DNA of 64,000 bases from Aquitalea denitrificans (lineage in GTDB: Bacteria; Pseudomonadota; Gammaproteobacteria; Burkholderiales; Chromobacteriaceae), in assembly GCF_009856625.1 (NCBI RefSeq), contig NZ_CP047241.1:3844001-3908000 (forward strand), in the 5' to 3' direction. Positions 61,032 through 64,000 of the stretch are shown here, in pieces. Numbering within the stretch: the stretch's first letter is position 1; each line of letters starts with the position of its first letter. The translations under genes and the position numbers were made by a program. The notes beneath the pieces were generated by a model. The model searched no databases, had not been told where the DNA came from, and was given only the letters and a program-made list of their open reading frames with translations.

Positions 61032-62915
61032 TCAACCCTGTTGCAGCACTACCCAGTCCTGGGTTGCAGGGGCGGCGCGGAATTCATGCACCACTTGCTG
61101 CATCAGCGCGAATGCCTGTGCGCCATCGAGCGCGTGGCAGGCTTCGTCCAGCTGTTGCAGGAAGTGTTGCAGTTCCTCTGCCGGCAGATGGTATTCCTGT
61201 GCCCGCAGGATGCGCGGATGGTCGGTGGCCAGTACGTTGTCACCGATCAGCAGCTCTTCGTACAGCTTCTCGCCCGGCCGCAAGCCGGAGAAGCGGATCT
61301 CGATATCCCCGCCCGGGTGTTTGTCATCACGCACTTCCAGCCCGGACAGATGCACCATGCGGCGCGCCAGTTCGGCAATTTTCACCGGCTCGCCCATGTC
61401 CAGCACAAATACATCACCGCCCTCGCCCATCGCCCCGGCCTGAATCACCAGTTGGGCCGCTTCCGGAATGGTCATGAAGTAACGGGTGATGTCCGGATGG
61501 GTCACGGTCACCGGCCCACCAATCTTGATCTGCTTCTTGAACAGCGGCACCACCGAACCGGAGCTGCCCAGCACATTGCCAAAGCGCACCATGACAAAAC
61601 GGGTGTTGCTGCCGCTGGCGTGACGGCCCTGCAAGGTGAGTTCGGCCAGCCGCTTGGTGGCGCCCATCACATTGGTGGGGCGTACCGCCTTGTCGGTGGA
61701 AATCAGCACGAAGGTATCCACGCCGCAGTCTTCTGCCGCGCGCGCAGTGGTATCGGTACCAAAGGCATTGTTGACGATGCCGGCCACCGGATTGTGCTCC
61801 ACCATCGGCACATGCTTGTAAGCCGCGGCGTGATACACGGTTTCCACCTGGAAGGTACGCATGATCTGGCACAGGCGGGCATAGTCGGTGACCGAGCCGA
61901 GCACCGGCGTGCGCGGGATATCCGGTGCCAGTTGCGACAGTTCCTGGTCGATGGCGTACAGGGCAAATTCGGTCAGCTCGAACAGTACGATGCGCGCCGG
62001 ATTGTTGCGGGCGATCTGCCGTACCAGCTCGGAGCCGATGGAACCGCCCGCGCCGGTCACCATCACCACCCGGCCCTGGATATTGCGGGCCAGCAGTTCG
62101 GGACGCGGCGGTACCGGGTCGCGGCCCAGCAGGTCTTCGATTTCCACTTCTTTCAGCTCTTCTACCCGCGCTTCACCCGAAACCAGATCGGCCATGCCGG
62201 GCAGGCGCTTGATGGGAATGCGCAAGTGTTCCAGCGACTCCAGGATTTCACGCTGCCGGCCACGGCTGACCGAAGGCATGGCCAGCAGGATGCAACTGGC
62301 TGTGGTTTCCTCGATCAGCAGCGGCAAATCTTCCGGCGCATGCACGGTCAGGCCGCGGTAGGTACGCCGCCAGCTTTCCGGATTGTCATCGACAAAGGCC
62401 ATCGGCCGGTATTCCTTGCCAGCCTGCAAGGCCAGCATCAGCTGCACCCCGGCCTGACCGGCACCGTAGATGATGACGTGTTCACGCGGGGCATCTACTG
62501 AATCTATCCGCCGCACCAGGCCGCGCAGCACAAAGCGGCTGCCACCGATATAGGCCATGGCGAACATCCAGAAAATGATGATGGACGAACGCGGGAACGG
62601 TGCAATGCGCGCCATCACGATCACCGCCGTCAGCACCAGCACCGCCAGGCTGACCCCGGTGAACACGGTGTAGACAATCTTGTCGTCCAGATACTTCAGC
62701 ACCGCACGGTACAGCCCCAGCTTGACGAAGATGGGAATCACCCACAGCGGCGGCACGATGAAGATCCACAGGTACGGGTCCAGCTTGGGGTCCCAGTAGC
62801 CGCCCAGGCGCAGGACGACCGCGCTCCACAGGGCCAGCGGCAGCAGCAGCGCATCCATCAGCGCCAGCAGCGCCATCTTGTTGTGACGGGAAAAGGTCAG
62901 CAGTTTGTCTAGCAT
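61032..62915 (-). CDS. Polytopic NDP-sugar 4,6-dehydratase (PglF/WbpM/CapD type)
   Basis: A 627-aa protein. Residues 1-125 have four helices (LLALMDALLLPLALWSAVVL and others), 130-270 a first nucleotide-binding domain (IIYGAGQAGVQLMLAL), and 285-600 the short-chain dehydrogenase core with GAGGSIGSELVRQIA for NAD(P). The active-site strand reads STDKAVRPTNVMGATKR, the Ser-Met-Lys type that replaces the usual Tyr. Such enzymes turn UDP-GlcNAc into the 4-keto-6-deoxy sugar, the first step to bacillosamine-type residues for protein glycans, capsule or O-antigen. Third gene of the operon after the aminotransferase and sugar transferase; together they match the pgl logic. Confidence 0.92.
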   Translation of the reverse strand: MLDKLLTFSRHNKMALLALMDALLLPLALWSAVVLRLGGYWDPKLDPYLWIFIVPPLWVIPIFVKLGLYRAVLKYLDDKIVYTVFTGVSLAVLVLTAVIVMARIAPFPRSSIIIFWMFAMAYIGGSRFVLRGLVRRIDSVDAPREHVIIYGAGQAGVQLMLALQAGKEYRPMAFVDDNPESWRRTYRGLTVHAPEDLPLLIEETTASCILLAMPSVSRGRQREILESLEHLRIPIKRLPGMADLVSGEARVEELKEVEIEDLLGRDPVPPRPELLARNIQGRVVMVTGAGGSIGSELVRQIARNNPARIVLFELTEFALYAIDQELSQLAPDIPRTPVLGSVTDYARLCQIMRTFQVETVYHAAAYKHVPMVEHNPVAGIVNNAFGTDTTARAAEDCGVDTFVLISTDKAVRPTNVMGATKRLAELTLQGRHASGSNTRFVMVRFGNVLGSSGSVVPLFKKQIKIGGPVTVTHPDITRYFMTIPEAAQLVIQAGAMGEGGDVFVLDMGEPVKIAELARRMVHLSGLEVRDDKHPGGDIEIRFSGLRPGEKLYEELLIGDNVLATDHPRILRAQEYHLPAEELQHFLQQLDEACHALDGAQAFALMQQVVHEFRAAPATQDWVVLQQG

Positions 62916-62937
62916 GTCGAATCAACTTTCACGGCCA

Positions 62938-63615
62938 TCAGCGCAGCACGATTTTCAGCAAGGTGGCGAAGATGATGCGGATATCTTCCAGCAGGCTGTG
63001 GGTTTGCGCATAGCGCACGTAATAGCCCAGTTTTTCCGGCAGGATCTGTTCGATATAAGCGCGTTCCGGGTCCGCCGCGCGGCCCAGGATCTCGTTTTCA
63101 TCAATCATGCGGATGGAGGCCCAGTCGGTGATGCCGGGGCGCACCGACAGCACGATGTCTTTCACTTCTTCCGGGTAGTGAGCCACGTACTTGGGCACTT
63201 CCGGGCGCGGGCCCACCAGGCTCATGTCGCCGAACAGCACGTCCAGCAATTGTGGCAGTTCATCCAGTTTGCTCTTGCGCAGAAAGCGCCCGGCACCGGT
63301 GACGCGGCTGTCCGCCCCCACGGTCAGCTGGCCCTGCACCTCGGTATTCACCTGCATGGTGCGGAATTTGTGGATGCGGAACAGCATGCCGCCGCGCCCT
63401 ACCCGCACCTGGCGGAAAAACACCGGGCCGGGGGAATCGAGCTTGATCCACAAGGCCACCAGCAGCAGCGGCCCGGCCAGCAGCAGCAGGCCGATGCTGG
63501 CGGCAATCAGGTCGAACAGGCGCTTGAGCAGTGCCGAGCCGGCACCCGGCGGACGGCAGCACGGTGGTAACAAGGCCGGGCCTTCACCCGGCGCTAACGG
63601 CTTGTGCTGACTCAT
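62938..63615 (-). CDS. Initiating sugar-phosphate transferase (monotopic, PglC/WcaJ-like)
   Basis: A 225-aa phosphoglycosyltransferase that loads the first sugar phosphate onto undecaprenyl phosphate. A proline-rich N-terminus precedes one re-entrant membrane helix (LLKRLFDLIAASIGLLLLAGPLLLVALWIKLDSPGPVFFRQ), followed by the Bac_transf core: FRIHKFRTM, LRKSKLDELPQLLDVLFGDMSLVGPRPEVP with the catalytic Asp-Glu, and VRPGITDWASIR. Its short length fits PglC rather than the large WcaJ. The start overlaps the stop of the upstream aminotransferase by 4 bp (ATGA). Expected substrate is the sugar made by the neighbouring dehydratase and aminotransferase. Confidence 0.93.
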   Translation of the reverse strand: MSQHKPLAPGEGPALLPPCCRPPGAGSALLKRLFDLIAASIGLLLLAGPLLLVALWIKLDSPGPVFFRQVRVGRGGMLFRIHKFRTMQVNTEVQGQLTVGADSRVTGAGRFLRKSKLDELPQLLDVLFGDMSLVGPRPEVPKYVAHYPEEVKDIVLSVRPGITDWASIRMIDENEILGRAADPERAYIEQILPEKLGYYVRYAQTHSLLEDIRIIFATLLKIVLR

Positions 63616-64000
63616 GCGCCCAGAATCTCACGCACGGCGGCAATCACGCGGGTCTGATCGTCCTCGTTCATGCGGGTGTACAGCGGCAGGGTGACTTCCG
63701 CCTCGAAGGCGGCATCCGCCACCGGGAAGGCAGCACGATCCAGCTGGTAGCCATCGCGCCATACCGGCTGGCGATGCAGCGGGATGAAGTGCACCGAGCA
63801 GCCAATGCCCTTTTCGGCCATGCGCAGGATGAAGTCGTCACGGCTGATGCCGGCTTCCGGCTTGATGCGCACCGGGTAGAGGTGCCAGGCATGACGGTCC
63901 CCGGCATGGGCGGGGCGGGCCGGCAGAATCAAGGGCAAGTCGGCCAGTTCGCGGTCGAAGCGCTGGGCCATGACTTCGCGCTTTTCGCGGAAGGCGACAA
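63612..64000 (-). CDS. DegT/DnrJ/EryC1/StrS aminotransferase, C-terminal part (5' truncated by window edge)
   Basis: The frame is open to the right edge; about 129 codons are visible. RHAWHLYPVRIKPEAGISRDDFILRMAEKGIGCSVHFIPLHRQPVW is the family's C-terminal block, with the conserved His-x-x-Tyr and the GIGCSVHFIPLH segment. These PLP enzymes aminate 4-keto sugars, so it probably acts on the product of the dehydratase encoded at 61032 (PglE-like). The PLP lysine lies outside the window. It is co-translated with the sugar transferase. Confidence 0.9.
   Translation of the reverse strand, partial: VAFREKREVMAQRFDRELADLPLILPARPAHAGDRHAWHLYPVRIKPEAGISRDDFILRMAEKGIGCSVHFIPLHRQPVWRDGYQLDRAAFPVADAAFEAEVTLPLYTRMNEDDQTRVIAAVREILGA

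Noticed and set aside
61041..62501. Plus-strand 486-codon frame over the dehydratase gene
   Set aside because: Antisense shadow with biased composition; the minus-strand gene has complete domains.

Overview
The window looks like chromosomal DNA from a GC-rich betaproteobacterium of the order Neisseriales, most likely the Chromobacteriaceae (Chromobacterium/Aquitalea/Vogesella type). This is inferred from the codon style, the proteobacterial 16S-Ile-Ala-23S-5S rRNA operons and the gene set (dapC-dapD, mlaFEDCBA, ibaG-murA, comEC, many sensory proteins). The 16S gene was not compared with any database. No phage, integrase, transposase, CRISPR array or plasmid gene was seen. This is mostly core genome, organised around two rRNA operons.

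Layout. 0-11.3 kb: end of an RND/TolC efflux operon, then GABA catabolism (gabT, gabD), a conserved protein of unknown function, a rhodanese-GNAT pair, and a MocR-type regulator translationally coupled to a DUF523 protein. 11.3-17.1 kb: rRNA operon 1 (minus strand) with two 5S genes. 17.3-20.4 kb: recQ-argJ. 20.5-25.7 kb: a candidate small RNA, a lipoprotein, and an operon of an orphan ParA ATPase, a membrane sensor kinase and a response regulator with a kinase-like output domain. 25.7-34.0 kb: comEC, rsmJ, an MgtC-family gene, a DUF2325 gene, slyX, a GNAT-EamA pair, and dapC-dapD for lysine/peptidoglycan precursor synthesis. 34.4-44.0 kb: the complete mla phospholipid-transport operon (mlaFEDCBA), a 53-codon ORF, a chemoreceptor on the other strand, and an inverted yadG-yadH-ibaG-murA operon. 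44.4-49.9 kb: rRNA operon 2, in the same orientation as operon 1 and nearly identical. 50-59.7 kb: a nucleotidase-type HAD, a cysteine-synthase-like PLP enzyme, ompW, ubiD, yggL, a SanA/YdcF protein, DUF2164, an unknown gene behind a strong palindrome, aspA, a periplasmic histidine phosphatase and a HypT-like LysR regulator. 59.9-64 kb: a membrane diguanylate cyclase and the 3' part of a glycan operon (aminotransferase, initiating sugar-phosphate transferase, UDP-sugar dehydratase) that runs off the right edge.

Functional themes. Cell-envelope upkeep and biogenesis dominate the middle (Mla, MurA, DapC/D, ABC exporter) and the right end (surface or protein glycan). Small-molecule nitrogen catabolism appears as gabTD and aspA. 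Signalling is rich: histidine kinase/response regulator, MCP, GGDEF, MocR and LysR. Essential genes (dapD, murA) lie between the two direct rRNA repeats, so a deletion by recombination between the repeats should be lethal whereas a duplication would be tolerated.

The least explained items are an orphan intrinsic terminator with a CU-rich candidate sRNA upstream of recQ, a second 5S gene beyond a hairpin with a compensated helix-I change, an unknown 118-aa gene behind a near-perfect 17-bp palindrome, a motif shared by the comEC and MCP leaders, and the ParA-kinase-regulator operon.
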